From positions 11,237,501 to 11,301,500 of the forward strand of contig NC_092566.1 of NCBI RefSeq assembly GCF_037975245.1: DNA of 64,000 nucleotides, in the 5' to 3' direction. This DNA comes from Apostichopus japonicus. Lineage: Eukaryota > Echinodermata > Holothuroidea > Aspidochirotida > Stichopodidae. Within the stretch, counting starts at the first letter, position 1, and each line of letters opens with the position of its first letter. The notes under the pieces are model-generated. The model did not search any database, was not told the origin of the DNA, and saw nothing but the letters and a program-made list of their open reading frames with translations. Positions 14,126 through 30,340 of the stretch are shown here, piece after piece. A program made the position numbers and the translations under genes.

Positions 14126-15344
14126 GTCGATATGCCTTCTATAACAGAAGACCTCAATTATCATCTTTTCATCATGGCTTATCATAATAACTTCCAACAA
14201 AATGTAAATAGAAAGACACCTTTTTTTTACGGAATTTAAGATTTCTTGTATGCTTGAAGAAAAAACTATTGTATATATAAGGGCATTAATGAAATTTTCA
14301 TTTTTACGTTGTAAGATATAATCGGCAAGTCATGGGCATAGTGATGTATGCAATCGGTAACTTATGTAATATATATTCAGGCAAACTCTACGTAATGTCA
14401 CTGGGTAGCAATCATAAATCTCACGGTCATGTAAGGATGACAGTACGGTCGAATGGGCGGAGGGAAGGAAGGTTGTAGTCGGCTCATTTCAGTGTCCCTA
14501 CTATCTTTTCCTGACCAGAGTCCTAATTAAGGGTGAAACTGTATCTTCAAGAGGAGATGTACCAAATTTCACATAAACATATCTATTGCTTGGTCCATTT
14601 ATTAATTAATTTCTAAATTAGAAAAGATAATCAGCTATATTTGAAACATACTGATAGTTGGTGAAATATCAGACATATTATTTCTATTCCCATATTTTAG
14701 AAATTTGCTGCACGCTATAGCTATCAAAAGATACTAATCCTTACATCAAGTGTGGAACCATCACATATGGATGAACACACCTTCTCCTTCTATACTACTT
14801 GTCTTCATATTATAAATGATATCTCTAAGAGCGGATCGCTAAATACAATGTGACGTGTAGCAGCTAATATAAGTTCTGCTCGTTAGTAAGAGATACATCT
14901 TTGCTTCTCTATTTCTGTCGTAATAAGATATTTAGACACAAACAGTTGAGCCATTTGCTGTTTGCGAAATGACATTTTCTTGACGGATACAACTCGGAGA
15001 TAATAAGTCTTTATTCATATGCAGATATACAATGGATGACTTTAACGAGATGCTAATACTATATGATTAATTCCATACGGCAATTGCAATGGTTATTAGG
15101 CACTCTCAGGGTAAATTATTCACAACGTTAACGTCAAGCGCTAAAGGAGGTCTGGTATTAACAGTTCACTTCAAAAACACTTCTTCATAAATCTTAGAGG
15201 TTGATAAGGAAATCTTTCAGATTCGTATAAGCTCAATTTTACAGGTCACAAAAGTGTTCAATGACTTTTATGGGACGTTCTCTTTTTATACACTTTCATT
15301 GCGTATAAATATTGCTTCCTGTTTGGTACGGGTGCAAAGTAATG

Positions 15345-16419
<1,075 letters not shown>

Positions 16420-19400
16420 TAACAATTTCTACAGATATCCCAATGTTATGTCTTAATATGTATGCTACCAATTACCACGATGTTCCACGGGAGTCCTACA
16501 TTTATGTCTAATATAGGCTAACAATGTTATCACAATGTTCCTAATAAATCCTAATGTAATGTTTTACCGTATATTACCACTGAAGCATTCAACAGAAATC
16601 GTAATGCTATGTTTTGTGTTAGTAGTCTTAGAATTAACACATCAATAAACTTACTTTGTAACAAACAGTAGCCTATTTAGTTGATTTTAGAGAGCTCGAG
16701 GCAACATGGGGTCTCGAGTAGGGGTGGTGTTTATCCTAAATAATAGCTTCATTTAATAGAACCGCAGTCAAACATCGATAATAAACTAATTATGGAGTGA
16801 CCAATTTGAGAAGTTTCAGCACAATATTCTTCGTGTTTATCGACAAATAAGGTTAGGCTTACGTACATTGTTGCCTAATGAATGCCTGGGCTAACTTTTA
16901 TGAGCAAGTTATTTTTGTGTGTGTAGGAGTGGGTTCTTGGTCCTAATGTTACCACCTCACCTTCTAATTATTTCTGCTTTACCATCTATAAAGTCGAGAC
17001 CATGATCCAGCGGACTTGCAAGGGGGAATGGTGGCGGAATCCTCGATAAGATTTAATTAGTTTGCAAACACTTCCGTAAGACGTAAGGCTATGCATTCAG
17101 CCTACACCACAAAGAACGTGCAAAACCTGTATGGAATATCTCTCTTTCATTCAAAGGACATTTTATGCATTTGGGATATAGCAAATAATAGATGCAAAAT
17201 GACATACAATTAACAGGTTGAATAAGTTTATAATTCATAAGACAGCTTTTTAAGTTATCAAATAAACCGATATGGTAGGCCTATGTGTATAAAGCCATGC
17301 ATGATTAGATTTCGAAACATTAAACTAAAATCTTACTCATTTTCATCATAAACTGAGAAGAGAGATCATTTAGGCTATTTGCACTTGATTACAAAGTGTT
17401 ACTACCAACGTATATCATGATAAAGTAAATTATTGTAAAGTGTTATATCTCTTCATTCAATCCTCGGTTACCCCCCCCCCCCCCTCCCCTATCCGTCCCT
17501 AGCACTAGCTTGCATATATGTTGTACTATTTAGTCTCCCTTCAAACTATTTACAGTCTCTTAATCGATAACGTTACCAATGATTGCTCTCCTTGTTTTCT
17601 ATTTCGCTGAACACATACCAATGATAAACGATTAACAATATTCATTTATCCATGTCTTTTACTATTACCTACATAGACAGCTAATACGTGCGGAAAGTAT
17701 TAACTCCATAGTAGATTGTTGTCTCTGTGCTGGGTGTAGAGGAAGAAAGGGAGATGAAAATTAATATCTTCCCATCTTCTGTTCTTGTTAAAAAAATCTT
17801 CGTCACCGAGACATCTCTTACTTTACCGCATCAATATTGATTCCGTCGAGTCCCTGTCATTTATCAAAGCTTATGTGCTCTTCTCATTTAATCGTTTAGC
17901 TATTCGCACGAGCGGCTATCAGTCATTCCGACTCCTTCGCGGCGTTCCATGGAGATGAAAATGTTGAGGGTTATGGATAACTGTTTTACCATGTTAATTG
18001 AGTTCTTCTCAGAGAGACCATCATGCCTCTGATTGATAATGCTAAATTACCTCCAAAGTCGTTGACAGAACTAGAATGAAATTGATAAAGTGTCCCCATC
18101 CATTTCTCACGCGAGCTTAAAAGACTGGCGCCAAAATCATGCAAGTACTGTCCTAAGCTTACTCTGCATGAAAATGAAAGATTTCAAGAAAATTAGTTTA
18201 AAGGTGTCATACAACCAATATGTTGACAGCTCTAGTTCCCATTACGAGGAACACCATTCAAATATACGTTGAGTACATGATGCTTTCATTTAGGTAGAGA
18301 GAAAGCACCCCCCCCCCACTCTTTTTCTTGCTTCTTTTTTTTTCAAATGTCGAAAGCAAAATGAAACTGATCAGCATTTTGAAGACAAAATTATTTCACA
18401 ACCCAAGTTATTGAGTAGTATTCAACTTCACGGATCCATCTTCTGCAGGACGGCAATCAATGTCAGTAATTTCCGTATAAATGACTTTGTACAGAATCTC
18501 TGAAATACATGAAACATCCGCAATAGTTATTTCATCACTTTAAATAAGGGATGGTTCAAGAAACTTCCGTCATATATGCCTACTGAATAAGAAGCAAAAG
18601 TTCACGCTTCTGTCTCAACTTTCTGTTGCTCAGTATACAAGTATACTAACTGATGTCGTATTAATACAGTAATATGTTGCAAAGATAATTTCTGAAGTGG
18701 GTTGCTTTGAGCCTAGTTCTTCCCTCTTATTGAGGACGTGGTATACGACACACATCTTGATCAAGCTACTTGCTGTATTTACGCTTAATGTTCTACTTAA
18801 GCTATGAATTTATTTTCCAAAGGTCAACAATTGTTTTGCTTTTCAGTTGATATGTAGTTTCCACGTTTCCCAGCTTCCAACTTCTAGCCTTTACCCCCGT
18901 ATCAAACCCTGCACGCCCCCCCCCCAAAAAAAAACAATATATGCGGATCCGCAACCTATCGTGTTCTCGGCACTACAGGGGGCGGGGTTGAGTCGAGTGC
19001 TTAAAAAAACGAGCTCGTAAATGCATATTTTGGTCGCTTCCTCGATGCGTGTGATTTGCATATATATGTGGATGTGTATGCAAATATTAAAGAGAGGATT
19101 ACTACCCTAGCTTTTGTTTCCTTTTTTTCTTTAAGTTTTTTTTTTTTCGTATTTTTTGGTCATGAATTGCCCGCTTCCCTCATGGACAATCAATCACGGC
19201 TTGGTTTTATGAGGTTTTTATGCCTCCAACGCATTTTCTAAGTACGGCCATATATCTGTCTGTAAACCTTTCCCAATCATCGCCCTGTACAGAAGAAAAC
19301 GTTATTAATCACTAGGCGGGTACGTTGACAGTTATATTTGTGCCTCTGTTATAAATTCACCCCCATATCCGTTTGTAATTTTCCAAAGTTTAATTGTCAC

Positions 19401-20010
19401 ATTTACGGCTTTATACTCATTTTGCTTCGGAGGTTTTCTTCTCTGCGGAAAGCATACTTTATGAGTGCCTATAACGATGAATTAGCCTGCAATAAACGAC
19501 AGTGTGATATACTGCAGCTGTAAGGATTAATGTCAGATACTGCTAGAGAACTTCAGTTAGCTATAAACATTCACAAATGCGTTTTCACACATCTAACGCT
19601 ATCTCTCTCTATCTCTGTCTCTCTCTCCCTTTATGTGTCGTCGGGAATAGACGGTGTTAAATACGCATGCGCACGATCCGAAGTCTCTAAGGAACTCTTC
19701 TATCACAAGTGATCGCTCTTACATGATAAACATATAAGAATGTCAATAATGGCTTAGATTTTGGAGAATAGCAAAGATTGCTCCTGGATCACAGATGAAG
19801 AGCAGGCCTATATATCTGACGCTGCAGAACTCGGTTATAGTTTAATTTCTGACAATTTCAAAGGCAGAAATTCAAGTTTCTGTAACACATGTAACTTAAT
19901 ATAACTCCAATGTACGAATTAGCATGGGTTACAGCTTTCTCAACAGTTCAAAAGGTGATAGGACATTGCACACTATGATGACATGCATCTGTTAAAGACA
20001 AGATTATTAA

Positions 20011-20234
20011 AGGGATATTCCTGTGGTAGAAAATATTACCGTTGTAGGGAAGACAAACAAGGGATTCTGTATGCCCAATTTGGTGCTGGTCCCAACAAGA
20101 TTTTTATGTACCAAACTTAAAAAGTTAATATATTCGCTATAAAACATGCCGCAAAGAGGCGCTTTTCATCTGACTCTGGCGTAGAAAATTTACAACTGTT
20201 TTGAAAAATAATATTTCTGCTACTGAATATCCCT
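20011..20234. mobile_element. 224-bp MITE with TTAA target duplication
   Basis: Terminal inverted repeats AGGGATATTC (20011-20020 and 20225-20234) are perfect for 10 bp and continue imperfectly for about 30 bp (GTAGAAAaTATTA against GCAGAAATATTA). TTAA lies immediately outside both ends (20007-20010 and 20235-20238). TTAA duplication points to piggyBac or Kolobok mobilisation. Non-coding. Confidence 0.75.
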
Positions 20235-23200
20235 TTAAAGCAGCCTTTTTGTGATTGGTCAACAATCTTAAAAATATTGATATTGCAGGCAAGGATAAGG
20301 TAAATTTTCAAAAAAATTACAATTTGATGTTCACATCACTTGAATCTTAATAAGCTAAATGAATAATTTATTTGATTTTGTTCTCAATATTTTACATCGC
20401 CCAGACACTCTATCATATCAGTATTAATGACCTGCAACAACAAAACAACAACAACACAATTGGAAAAATTATAATATAAATTTCTGCTAGTTTCACTGGG
20501 ATTGTAAGCTGACGGGAGGCTATATACCCTAAACACACCCTTAAACGTGAACAATCATTAATGTATACTGACGTGCATTCTTCCGCAGTAAACTATCTTC
20601 TTATGTAAAGAGGACCTTGCAACAGTGTGACGCAACCATATTACAGCTTTCAGTAGATTTTGCTCTCTTTTTTTTAAGTTGCTACTTAAACAACGATTAA
20701 TAAATAAGGATATAAAAAATTTCTTAACCGGTGTTTCACCGTGGGGCGAAGGGGTGATAAAACCCCTCTACCCCTCCCCCCCCCCTGCTCACAGAACTGA
20801 TTTCCCGAAGAGAAAACTTCTTAAAACGTCGACAACCCTATTTTTGAGTAGCTTCGAAAATATTAGTGGGTAAGAGACGGGTTAGAGCGACCGTTGTCGG
20901 GAACGTAAAGTCTTGTCGGGACGATGATGCATTTTGGCAGTCAGATAGAATCATGTTCGCCCACTTTTTATCGCGACAATCATAGGTTTTTGTGGGGTGA
21001 CATGTCAAAACCACCTCACCCCCCCCCCCCCCCACACACACACACCCTTCCGTTCAAGTTGTCGCAAATAACAAGTTTCAGTAAAGAAAGTAGGATGAAT
21101 AACATTTGTTTCTGTAAGGATTCTCTATGTATTGAGATGTTATCCATCTTCTGAAGATGACTGTTCAACCTGACTTGAATTGATATTGGTTCCAATCATT
21201 CCATAAATGGATCTCGATACTTTTTCTTATTTTTATATCTCGATACTTTTCGTTATTTTGTTACATTTTTGTTTTTGTGTTTTCAATATTACGTGCAATA
21301 AATTGCGATCCCTTTCGACAGACACACTTCCAAGACAATTTTGTTGTATTCTAAGCATAATGATCGAACCGGTTACGACGTGATTACGCACATGGTATGT
21401 CACTGACACATAAAACCCCGTTCTCTCCTTCTCATGTTTCAACATCGTTTTGTTGTTGTTGTTTTTTATATTGTTTTTTTTTTTGTATAACACACATTTG
21501 AGGTAACTTCATTGCACACGCGAGGAGTAAAGAAAAAGCAAGATAAATTATAGAATTACACCTCTCTATCTCTGAGCAGGTATACCGAACGATTTTAATC
21601 ATCATTTAAGTTAACGTTGGAAAGTTTTACCGTCGTGTCTCCAGTAAGAACAGAAAACCTGCCGCAGATATATCATCCCTATACTTATTTCATTGCCTCA
21701 TTCATCTTGTACATCTCCGCAGAGAAGGTGTGCGTGCTAGGATACTTTGTTCTTTACACTTTCGGCGATGGCTCCAATTGTGCCTGATTGATTAGCGCGT
21801 CAAGTATCGGTTCAGCGAATTCATCACCGCGGAAAAAAAGTTCGATCCGTCAGAGAAAACCACGGAAGCTTCATATCGCCATAATAAGATTTCATTCTTC
21901 TGTGTACTAATACGGTATAGTCGTCTATACTTACGTATAGGATGGCTACAGCGGTGTATTGTAATACAACCATTTTTTTATACCATCGTATTTTTACGCT
22001 GTGTATATGTATAAACGGTGACGTAAAATATATTAATATTGCTTTGAATTTGCTAACTAAAGATCCGATGAAAAGGCCACAGAAATTACAGCTATATGTA
22101 TTAACACAATTTATATATTTTCACTTCTGCTATATTCATCAACCACTTACAGGGAGATTTTGGTGTAATAAAGTCTCTGCTTTCCTGTCATTTACGCACC
22201 CACACATGTAATGACATGGAATCCACTTGGAAAAGTAAAGGACCAATATGACATATACTTGAACTTGCAAGCCAATATCAAAAAACTTATATCCATCATT
22301 CCAAAAGTAATTACATGTGACATACGATAATAGTCATGTATCTACATGTATATGACAAACACGGCTTTATGTTAATTATCGTTACGTCATCCCTTACGTC
22401 AAATAGAATAGCAATAGGCACTTATATAACTATCAACTAAAAGAAAAAACAATATGAATGGTTTATCACAAAATGTTGATATGATTCAGTGGCAGGATCA
22501 GCATTTCTTGGAAGATGGGACCCGGGAGACTAGTATCGACAAATAGCCCCCCTCCTCCTCGCCCTCCCTGGACCCGTCCTTCGACTATGTAACTTGACAA
22601 GACAATAATCATATACATGTGAGTAAAGAACAACTGATAGATGGTTAATTAGGCTAAAGCTCATTATTGAAAGTCGGATAAGTGAACCGTTCATTTCATT
22701 GTGTTGAATACTTTCCATGAATTGCATAATGAGCAATATAAATAGGCCCAAACAAATGTTTCAATTCAGATATACAATTGTAAAATTACAGATGACGTCA
22801 CGAACGCAAAATTGCCTAAGTGTGATGACGCATGAGACAATTCTTCATTTGAAATGGAAGGAAATATTCCTCAACAGCCGTTAGTTACTATGGGTGTCCT
22901 CTAAGTAAATCCTTCTTAGCATGATGCTAATTGCTCAAATAATTATATTCATCAAGCATAAACGAATAGCAATGTTTGATTACAGAAATAATTATGTGAT
23001 TACGTGAGATTTCAAGTATAATCATCTTCTTCTTCAACTCTATCGCAGTTCCTCCACGACCAATATTAGGTAATTATTCCCATTTTTCCTGCCCTGCAGG
23101 TGATCATTCCAACCAATCAGGTTAATTACTTAGACAATATATAGTTTACACAATGAATAGGCATATATATTTGTATTTGTGTAATTACGAATGACAATAA

Positions 23201-24954
23201 AATAATGATTATAACTTTTCAATTATTATGTAATATATAATAGTGAGGCAAAAACTTCACACCAACAGTTAAGCTCTTATATACGTGAAATATACATCAT
23301 CCACATATTCTGTTTCAAGCTTGTTGATAGGGTCACACACCACCATATGAAATGACTTTCTTTAAAATCCTATAACAATTATTTTCAAGTAAGTACGAGA
23401 AACCCCGCCACATGAATCACAATAGACTGATCAATACCACACGTAAACGTGAACTATAGAAGAACTAATATCAATAAATACCAATAATAAAATATTAATA
23501 AATAAATAAAAAATCATACATTTGATGTTTTTCGACATATATATATCGACTCTGTACTACTGAGTCACGTTATTATTCCCAATAAAACTGTCATCTTTGA
23601 TGGATCACGTGCTCTTGTGATCTTTAAATGTTTAGCTTTAAATCCCGCTCCGATCAAACTGTGTTCAATTCTTGATGTAATCTCCATCCGACAAAACTGT
23701 TTGAAATAAACATAAATATAACAGACAATTGTCATCATACAATTACTCAGCAGGTTGTCTGTTTTGGAACATTTGTGTTCGATTTATTTATTCTTATTGA
23801 CGTTTTTTAGTATTTTATTTTTCAAACAAAATTGATCTCTTCTTTCTGTCTTTTTCCTCTCTCCCTCTATGACTCGTATTTGTTCATGTTGAGCACGCTA
23901 TGAGTCAGCAAGTTGTAATTACAACATCTGAATAATATACTATTTGCCTCATCATATATCTGTGCGCTTTGTATTCGATTTAACGCCCGCAAGAAAGAAA
24001 AAAATGATGTTTCTCTCGCGCTCTCCCTCTCTCTTTTTCTCTTCGTGACGGTGTTAAAATAATTCCCTAAAAACCATAAAAAAATAAAAAAAATTATATA
24101 TAAAAAATGCGTCCATTCGTGTGTGTGTTTGTGTGTGTGATCACACAAACCATCCAAAAGATTATTAGCAACAAATAAAATTCGTATCTTTTCAAATAGT
24201 ATATATGTTCTACATCTGGTTTGACAGCGATTTCTCAAACTACTAATATACATTATATAAGGAAGATCAAGCCGAGAGCGATCAAACAGCAAGAAATTTC
24301 ATCGGGCTTGTAATAAACGACTTCTACTCTATGGAGGGTTCAATTCCCATGAGAGAATGGGAAATCGTTCACAGATTTTGCCGACAGGGGTATCATACAT
24401 GGTAGTTTTTACATGACAGAAATTGAAGAAACATTTTGTAATGATGTTAGCAAACAAATCGTTAATTATGTGCAACAGACCAAAAACTCGCTCTATCTAT
24501 CTATCTCTCTCTCACACACTCATGAAATATTTAACGGATTTGAATACGAAATTGTATGAATAAATATATCATAGTTTGCAACAGAACATAAAAAAGAATT
24601 AACGTAGCGTCTGCATCGTGTAAACCAAGATAAGATCTTTTTTCATTTTTTTTTCATTTTTTTCCCCTTTCTAATTTCGGTATGATAGCGTGTTGAGATG
24701 ATTTATGCATTTTATATCAACTGTGTTTTGTTTAAATTTACATTTTCTTTATTTCATAAGTTTCTCGCGTATCCGTTTATGAATAAGAAATAGTCCCATT
24801 TTATACAGCAGCTTTTCTGTATGATCAATTTCATAATTTTGTTGATACGGTACCTTACTTTGAGGTACTATCATCGTGTTATCATGTAGGTTTGACAAGC
24901 CTCGTGTCAAACGATGTAGAAGTCAATCATTTTTATATTTGCCACATCTGTGGC

Positions 24955-24976
24955 ATGGCATGGCATGCCATGCCAT
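24955..24976. repeat. 22-bp perfect palindrome
   Basis: Made of GGCAT units meeting head to head (ATGGCATGGCA joined to its reverse complement). Confidence 0.95.
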
Positions 24977-24978
24977 TC

Positions 24979-25095
<117 letters not shown>

Positions 25096-27710
25096 ATATT
25101 TGTAATTTTGTGCTATGTTTGTCGAAACGACCGTTCAAACAGCTGAGGTTCATCAGTTTAAATGACAGTACTATACAGTCCAATACACAGACCATTAGGT
25201 TAGCTACTGAAATGTAACAGAAAACTGTAAGGGGAAAAATAAGAGCTTTATGGCCCTAAATGATATATGTTTACAATGCATAACGACTTTCTCAAGGACA
25301 TTGAATGATATTCAGTGTCTGCAATGGTGTTCTGTGGGATTAAACCACAATGAAGTTAAAAAGAACATGAACTTCGGTTGAGTCACTTGAGTGTACAAAA
25401 CAATGGATTGACATTAGCAGGCCTATACTGAGGTAACGACATCATCAGCAGTTTAGCCTTAAAGGAGTATTCCAGAGCATATTTAGCATATTTTAAACGT
25501 GCATCTTGACAACCGAATCTTTACTGTAGAAGCTTTACTAGCACTGAAAGTTTGTGTACAAAGTGTGAATAGAGTTTTAAAAGTGGAAATTTTCAAATTT
25601 CGTTTATTATCATTATCATCATAAACTTTTTCGAAGTAAATGTGAAGGCTAATCTTTACCAAATTTTAATCACAGGCTCGTTAACCACCAGCACCACCCC
25701 CCCCCCCCTCCCCCTACCTGTTCCATGTCTCTCTAAAGTCTAAACCCATTCACACGCATCCGTTTTACTCTGATCTGATATTGACCATCCTCATTTGTGT
25801 CACAGGAATAAAATGAAAGTGCAAAAAAAAATTGAAATATTGCAGTTAATACCTCAGATCCTTCACCCTTCGTAGCGAGTAATTTGGCATTTCAGTGACA
25901 TAAGTAGTTGTTACTGTTAACACCTTACAACGAATGGTATCACAAGAACCATGGGGCGCAGCCCGGGAGGGGAACTAGGCAACACTCGCTCATCCGTTTG
26001 TATGATGACTATTCCAGATATATATGGAAATGTATCGATAGCATTGATATATTTACAATCATGGTTACTTCTGCAATTCGCATACATGCGTCGTCATGTA
26101 ATTTCGGGTATACCGCAAACTCTTCATGTTGCAAGTTGAAAGTTCTAAATATCAGTTCCAATTGGGCTACGGCTTTCGTGTGAACGGATCCGTAACACGA
26201 CAACATATGGAAAGGTGTTTACTTTCGTTAAAATAAACAGAATGATGAAGTTTCTGTCGCAGGCTTTGTTTGTTATATTAGAAGTTTAGATTGTTACAAA
26301 GAGGCCTATACTAGGTATCGTTTGCTCCCCGGCTTTCGAAAGTTGAAACAGTACCGTATTCAACATGATTCAAAAATGCATATTCATAACCTTTGAACAT
26401 CTGCCATTGCTGATTGCCCTGCAAAACTGAGGTGTTGAACGTGATTGCATTCAAGGGGACATGAATGAAAAGAAAGATAAAATGAGCATGCGCGAAGACT
26501 AAATATAAGATACATACATATGAAGACATAGAAAGACGTGCTTGCGTTAATGTCCAATTTAATTTAAGAACGAATGTGAACAGCATAGACTACATAAACC
26601 TCATTATTTATATTTTCTTCATTCTCTCTATGCCTCAACGGAGAACATCTCACTCGCGGTCTCTGAAAAGCTTGTAAATTCACACTTTTATTTTTATTAA
26701 TACGCTGACGGAAGATAATCAGTTTCATAAGTTATATCGAGAATTCGCTGAAAATCTAGGCCTGAAAATTAGGACATGTTTATATTTACACAATTAATGA
26801 ATAAACAGGTATGGATTGAAAAGTTGTCTGTAGCACACATCTTTTTTATCGCTTCTAAGATTGGACAAGATGTTTTCAAGAGTTGAAGACACTATATTAC
26901 ATTATACTTCACTCGTCTCACAAACGGTAAGCCATCAATCTTTGAAGAGGTTCATCAAAAGGAGTATTGATCATCAAAATACATTAAAAGTACATCCACT
27001 GACATTTGCCCTCCTTAAGAAACAGGCAGAGTTTTTTAATTACATAGATCAAAATTTCCCTCTTAAATTATGTTAAAAAATTTATTCGCTTATTATTTCT
27101 GGCCTTATTTATGGATATGAGTATATAAGATGGCACACTTTCACCATTGTAAGGTCAAGTGGCATAATAACTTTTTGCAACTGGCATGGGTCTTTTTTTC
27201 TTTCAAGTTTGTTATAACAAATCCCCAAATGATCTTAATCAGTTAATTGGATAACGAACCTATATACGTGAGGAAAACCAAATCAGTCGCCAATGTAATC
27301 CATGTATTACATACGATTGCGTAATCCACTCTTCCAACAAATTGGAATCAATTTCATTATTTTTTCTCCAAACAGTGAAGTTTAACCAATGTGCTTCCTC
27401 TTTGGTTTGTTGTTGTTTGTTTTTTGTCAATATTAATGTAACAATGAGTATATATAAACGACATGACAATACTCAACCAAGTTTTGAGCTATTTGATACG
27501 GTTTATCACCAATTTCTTCAGAGTAAATGTTAGGTCTGGTCCTTTTAAAATCTCGATTGGTAACTTCTTTTTTTACTGACTGTTTACTCATGCATGACGT
27601 GCCTAATCAACTTTACTTTATTTTTGGGGAGGGGGCAAACGTTCATCATCTTCCCAAAATTATAAAAAAAAAATTATATGTAATGTTTTACATTGTGGAG
27701 AGAATGAACA

Positions 27711-27935
27711 AATGAACGGATGAACGGACAATCGGACAGACGGAAGGACGGACAATCAATTGAAAGGCCGACCGACCGACCGACCGAAAGATTGAACGAT
27801 AGAATGAACGAAAGAATGAACGAATGGACAAGATTTGAAAGCATGAACAAGAATAAATAAATTCTCAAGATTTAAATAAATGAGTGAATGAAATGAATTG
27901 ATAAATGAATGAATGAATGGATAAATAGATGAAGG
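27711..27935 (+). repeat. Degenerate tetranucleotide array (GAAC/GGAC/GACC/GAAT)
   Basis: Four-base periodicity with drifting units: GAACGGAT, then GACCGACCGACC, then GAATGAACGAAA, then AATGAATG. Confidence 0.85.
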
Positions 27936-28355
27936 AATGACTGATATGATATTAATTTAAAGACAATGAATTTTGAATAACAAAATTGGGAATAAATATT
28001 AAATTAAGAGTTGTAACAAGCGTTGAAAATATGATTGAAAAAAGAGAGAAAGGTTTTTCGATTTTTTTTCTCTGTTTGTAATTAGGCCATATAGACATTA
28101 ACACCATTTTGATGTTCTTTTCTGCGTTTGTTCTGCATTTTTCTTCTAAATTCTTCAAAGCTTGAACCCGTCTGATGACCTGGTTCTTTCAGATATAGTT
28201 GAATGTTGAAGTCTTCACAGAGTCACAATTTTTGTCTCTATGAGAGGAACATTCCATTTCCAACATTTGAATTAATTTATTATCGCTGATATACCCTGAC
28301 ATACAACTGAATTTACTGCAGTGTTATCATATTTTACCATTCAGTACCTCTAAAC

Positions 28356-28830
28356 TAAGGTGACCAGACGCCCCCGATTTTCGGGGACAGTCCCCGATTA
28401 CAGTGTGCTGTCCCCGATGAACAAGTGTCCATGAAAATGTCCCCAATTCGTCAAAATATTCAAGAATTTCGAAAATATCCCACATTATTAGTAAACTAAT
28501 TGTAAAAACAAAATTTAGTCAAGTATGCAGTCGCAGAACGGAACTAACCAGTATTTCAGGTGGGCCAGTGTAAATTGGAATATGCTAGATCAATCTAGCC
28601 TATAGCACTCTTACGTAAAGTAAGTAAACTTCATCTAAGGAAAAGCTACATTTTTTAAATAAATTTGATTTAAAAAGTGCTTCTAAGTACCACCATTTTA
28701 TATCTAGGCACCTTAGGCACTTGGAAATTTTCCAATGGGGAGGGGGACACCCCCTCCCCTTACACCCCTCACCCATATCAGTCACGCAATAAATGTCCCT
28801 GATTCCAGTCAGGCAAGTATAGTCACCTTA
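28356..28830. mobile_element. 475-bp hAT-like MITE
   Basis: Both ends begin TAAGGTGAC (28356 onward, and the reverse complement of 28822-28830), with further partial matching to GGGACA. The flanks CTCTAAAC (28348-28355) and CTCTAGAA (28831-28838) look like an 8-bp target duplication with two differences, typical of hAT. The ends carry repeated GTCCCC(G/A) words. Non-coding. Confidence 0.65.
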
Positions 28831-29375
28831 CTCTAGAAACAACCATGGTCGCTCCTCCCAAGATGAATGTATATAACGTATAATAAATAGACCAACAAAT
28901 GAAATTTCATTCTTGTCTATGATCTTAACCGATAGTAAAACTAAATATTATATTATGTTATTACATAAATAATACAAAAAAGGGTCATAACATAAAACGA
29001 AGAGGAAGATCCAGTATACTTGAGTAGAAAATACCGTAAAACATTTGCTTACAGCATCCTTCAATATTTCAGGAGTGAAGAAGTTATAAACTAATCTATA
29101 TACCAATTGGAAACTGTGAACACCAGTTCATATCTTTAAATACCTATAAGGATATCAAGAAATAAATGGCATTCGCTATCCAATGAAGGTTTTTTTTTCT
29201 TTTCAAACTTAATGTGGAACTACCAACTCAATTCTCAGTACATGGATCTCCAAGTATTTTAACTTTTCTAACAGATCTTATTAGGTATGAGCTTAACGTT
29301 CCCCCTTCCCACCCCTTTAATCCACATATTTGATATCAAATCAAAATCAAAATTAGTGAAATAAAATGATTATTC

Positions 29376-29555
29376 AGTGTTTTCTCTCGCTCTACCTACC
29401 ACTCCCATTTCACCTACCACTACCCGTTCCCTTATCCTCTTCCACCTACCCCTAACTTCTTTCCCCCTTCCCCCTCCTACCCTCTTCCCTCCCCCATCCT
29501 TTCCCCCTACCCTCTTCCCCATCCCCCCCTCTCCCTTCCCTCTTCACCCATCAAT
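29376..29555 (+). repeat. C/T-rich low-complexity tract
   Basis: Almost all pyrimidine, with CCTACC, CTTCCC and CCCTCTTCCC words. The Pro/Ser-rich ORF here is an artefact. Confidence 0.85.
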
Positions 29556-30290
29556 TTTGAATTAAGGAGTACGCTTTGAGAGTATACAAAAGCAATATTG
29601 TGCAGTGTATACCGACAGAAACTAAATTCACCGCTAAATAGCTGTGTCACTCGATATCTCTCCTCCACTCTCTCTCCTAGATTCTCTCTCCACCTCTCTC
29701 TCTCTCTCACTTTATATATACAAGCCTCGTTTATATTCGGTGCCTTTTGTAAGGCTTGTTACTTTCCTTATTGAGTACCATAATAACGTTATGAACAAAA
29801 ATTGTCCCACTTTGTACGTTCTTAACAACTTGTACAAAGGCGTGAAATCCATTTTCGACGCAGTAGGCTACTCGCAAGAAATGGTTCGAATTAATGAAAG
29901 CGAGGAATTGGAAGGGTGAACTTTTGGCGTCAAGAATTGAGAGTCTCCGCTCAAACTGTTTGAATCAACACACTTTCCATCTTAAGCTGACACTTCTAGG
30001 CCGACGATAAGTCCACGGATATTATATCCCCTATAACTAAGATAGAAATATTTCTCGACGAGCGGCCACTTGAGAAATTAAATCTAGCATGACAATAATA
30101 ACACTTTAAAACATCTACTTGTACTTTAAAGTAGTATAATGAGGCATTTCTTTAATCTTATTTTTTTTTAATCTTAGCCTATATTTACTTTGCTTATATC
30201 GTTTGTGTTATTATCTTACATGATAATTGCAACCGAATAAAAAAAAAAACTGCGCTTGAAAAGTCCCTATATATCACCTTGGCAACCCTG

Positions 30291-30340
30291 CAGTGGCGGA
30301 TTCTGTGGCCTGGGGAGGGGTCTACTGAAAAGAGGATCCT
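30291..30340 (+). mobile_element. Possible single terminus of a hAT-like element
   Basis: CAGTGGCGGATTCTGTGG followed by a G-rich run has the form of common hAT-type inverted-repeat ends. No partner end was found within about 1 kb. Confidence 0.3.

Larger units (their letters stand above)
9269..15344. other. No gene recognised between repeats
   Basis: Besides the listed repeats there is only unstructured AT-rich sequence. The short ORFs near 13.7-14.1 kb fall in a dispersed repeat. Confidence 0.55.

Noticed and set aside
26861-27076. 71-codon plus-strand ORF with ordinary composition
   Set aside because: No recognisable domain, no clear flanking splice sites and no related sequence in the window.
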